This document shows, piece after piece, positions 62,525-64,000 of a DNA stretch of 64,000 nt (positions within the stretch are counted from its first letter, which is position 1; the number at the start of each line of letters is the position of its first letter). The notes below the pieces were generated by a model, which did not search any database, was not told the DNA's origin, and saw only the letters and a list, made by a program, of their open reading frames with translations. The position numbers and the translations under genes were made by a program. The DNA is from Phycisphaerales bacterium (GTDB lineage: Bacteria > Planctomycetota > Phycisphaerae > Phycisphaerales > UBA1924): NCBI GenBank assembly GCA_019744815.1, contig JAIEUA010000001.1:1-64000 (forward strand), written 5' to 3'.

Positions 62525-64000
62525 TCAGAAGGGGCACCACAGAGCCTCGTACGCCGCCGCGAAAAGCACAAAGTCGGCGTCGTCGACGAAGCGGTCCCCG
62601 GTGATATCGCCGGGGCAACCGACGGGCATGCCCGGCGTGCCGCAATCCAGAAGCTCGTACATGGCGGCGAACTGCACGAAATCCGTGTCGTCCACGAATC
62701 GGTCGGCGTTGAAGTCGCCGCGACACGGCGGGGGCGGAAGTCGCAGGAAGAGCACCTCGTTGAGATGAATCGTCTCGTTGTCGATCGATACCGCTTGCCC
62801 GTTGCTGGTCGCGGAGGCGGACATGAAGCCCAGAACGTCAAGAGGGCCGTTGGTGGTGGTGACGTACACCGCGTCGGCCGGGAGCGCGAAGAGCGTTGTT
62901 GGTCCCAGGCCGCCGAAGCGGGTGTCCTTGGCCCAACCGAACTGCTTCAGCGTGCCCTTGAACCCGTTCGAGCCCGCGCCCCACATCGGGGAGTTGAGGG
63001 GCGAGCCGGAGAGATTTAGGAACATCCACGCGGTGGTGTTCGAAACGTTGTATCGCAGCGGCGGGAAGTCGATGATCGTGAACACGATCGCGCCCACGGC
63101 ATCGGCCGGGATCTCCAGCCCGGCGAGCATGCCGCTCGCGCTCAAGCCCGGCACGATCCCCGCGATCGCCGCCCCGCCGCTGAGGTTCGCCAAGTACTGC
63201 GTGCGGGGCGAGCCTGCGAAGAACGGATTGGCGTCGGTCGGCGCTTCCAGGATCGCCACGCTGCCGTTGATCGCGCCCGGGGAGTAGGCATCGGCGACGT
63301 GGGCACCGACCTGCAGGCGCCCGTTCGCGCCGCGAGCATCGCCGGCGGAGTTCTTGCCGCCCTGGACGTTCACGCTGGCGACAAAGTCGAACTCGGTCGC
63401 GAGGGCGCGGATGGTGCCGCCCGCGCCGCCGCCGGCCTTGCCCCCGGGCGCACCGTCGCCACCCGCCCCGCCGCTGCCGCCGTTGCCCCCCAGCCCACCG
63501 CTGCCGCCGGAGCCCGAGCCACTCACGCCGAAGCCTCCGAAGAGCCCAAAGTTGCCCGATCCGCCGCCGAACTGCAAGCCGCCGCCGGCGGTGGGATTCG
63601 ATGGCTGCGTGGCGTCGCTGCCAACCGCGGTGAGCGCACCGCGCACGGTGCCGCGGCCGAGGACGGTGATGTCGAGCGCTCCCGCGCCCGCGCCGCCGCG
63701 TGCGCCCGCGCCGCCAACACCGCCGTTGCTCGCGGCCGATCCGCTTCCGCCGCCGCCGCCGGTGCCTCCTTTCGCGCCGACGTTGCACGCGGTGCCGCCT
63801 CCGCCACCACCACCACCTCCGCCGCCACCACCGCCGCCCCGTCCGCCCGCGCCACCACCGCCTCCTCCGCCACCACCTCCGCCGCCGTTGCCGCCGATGA
63901 AGAGCGCCTCGGCGTTGGTGATCACAGTCGCGTTCGCACCTTCGGAGCCGGTGACGCCGAAGCCGCCGTCGCCCCCGGCTTGGCCGTTCCAGCCGCCAGC
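62525..64000 (-). CDS. Glycine-rich dockerin-bearing surface protein, 5' end beyond the window
   Basis: The frame is open to the window edge (last codon translates as Ala at 63998-64000), so the N-terminus and signal peptide are missing. The first ~170 residues seen are long glycine runs (G-G-x-G-G-x-G repeats, e.g. AGGRGGGGGGGGGG), a collagen-like or adhesin-like stretch, followed by a beta-rich domain (about 250 residues) and two dockerin modules, GDFNADRFVDDTDFVQFAAMYELL and GDITGDRFVDDADFVLFAAAYEAL, ending in -CPF. Repetitive high-GC sequence here may be prone to length change. Confidence 0.8.
   Translation of the reverse strand, partial: AGGWNGQAGGDGGFGVTGSEGANATVITNAEALFIGGNGGGGGGGGGGGGAGGRGGGGGGGGGGGGGGGTACNVGAKGGTGGGGGSGSAASNGGVGGAGARGGAGAGALDITVLGRGTVRGALTAVGSDATQPSNPTAGGGLQFGGGSGNFGLFGGFGVSGSGSGGSGGLGGNGGSGGAGGDGAPGGKAGGGAGGTIRALATEFDFVASVNVQGGKNSAGDARGANGRLQVGAHVADAYSPGAINGSVAILEAPTDANPFFAGSPRTQYLANLSGGAAIAGIVPGLSASGMLAGLEIPADAVGAIVFTIIDFPPLRYNVSNTTAWMFLNLSGSPLNSPMWGAGSNGFKGTLKQFGWAKDTRFGGLGPTTLFALPADAVYVTTTNGPLDVLGFMSASATSNGQAVSIDNETIHLNEVLFLRLPPPPCRGDFNADRFVDDTDFVQFAAMYELLDCGTPGMPVGCPGDITGDRFVDDADFVLFAAAYEALWCPF

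Overview
The window reads as chromosomal DNA from a high-GC planctomycete, most likely class Phycisphaerae. The grounds are three secreted proteins that end in paired acidic D-x-N/D-x-D 'GC-type dockerin' modules (16617-17480, 39953-42622, 62525-64000), a lysine/arginine-rich H1-like nucleoid protein, class II DAHP synthase, biosynthetic arginine decarboxylase, a Memo-family protein, and several families of short palindromic GC-rich repeats in the intergenic gaps. No rRNA or complete tRNA gene, CRISPR array or intact insertion sequence was found. The taxonomic call is inference from gene content.

Layout. 1-6700: a uridine-kinase-like NTPase divergent from a CNT nucleoside transporter, a PDZ protein, a very long coiled-coil membrane protein with Wzz-like topology, and a small DUF5658-like membrane protein. 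6700-17500: a 1456-residue secreted double beta-propeller protein, a nucleotide-sugar 6-dehydrogenase divergent from a GT4 glycosyltransferase, gatC and gatA, and a dockerin-bearing secreted protein. 18100-30300: a DEAD-box helicase, a LuxR-type regulator, an S74 tail-fibre-like secreted protein, a GT2 glycosyltransferase coupled to an acyltransferase, an FAD oxidoreductase, and a GT2 / polysaccharide deacetylase / GT87 envelope-glycan operon. 30300-34560: a lipoprotein, then phoH and a 7TM-HD phosphodiesterase that overlap by one base.

34592-39832 is the most unusual block. An S24 self-cleaving repressor diverges, across an A+T-rich gap with mirrored operator-like half-sites, from a double helix-turn-helix protein, a stand-alone ABC-type ATPase, a GNAT protein translationally coupled to it, and a large-terminase-like ATPase/nuclease with a four-cysteine insert. 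No portal, capsid or tail gene is present. It resembles a phage-type genetic switch driving a DNA-handling module, either a domesticated prophage remnant or a separate mobile or DNA-modification cassette.

39950-64000: a WNG-repeat dockerin protein, the H1-like gene, class II DAHP synthase, a Memo protein with a PqqD-like N-terminus, a 104-residue orphan gene with its own promoter-like box and terminator, holA, an MFS exporter, a Wzy/O-antigen-ligase-like protein with a methyltransferase, two membrane/lipoprotein genes, speA, a membrane protein, a hybrid histidine kinase, and a glycine-rich dockerin protein that runs off the right edge.

Across the window, at least nine families of short repeats, mostly palindromic, lie in the gaps. 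Some have entered genes without breaking them: a GT4 gene, a GT2 gene and the terminase carry in-frame copies, the GNAT gene ends inside one, and the DAHP synthase, PQQ-propeller and phoH genes begin beside one. Several genes are preceded by a TA(G/C)TAT or TATCCT-like box; two such boxes sit so close to the start codon that leaderless transcripts are likely.
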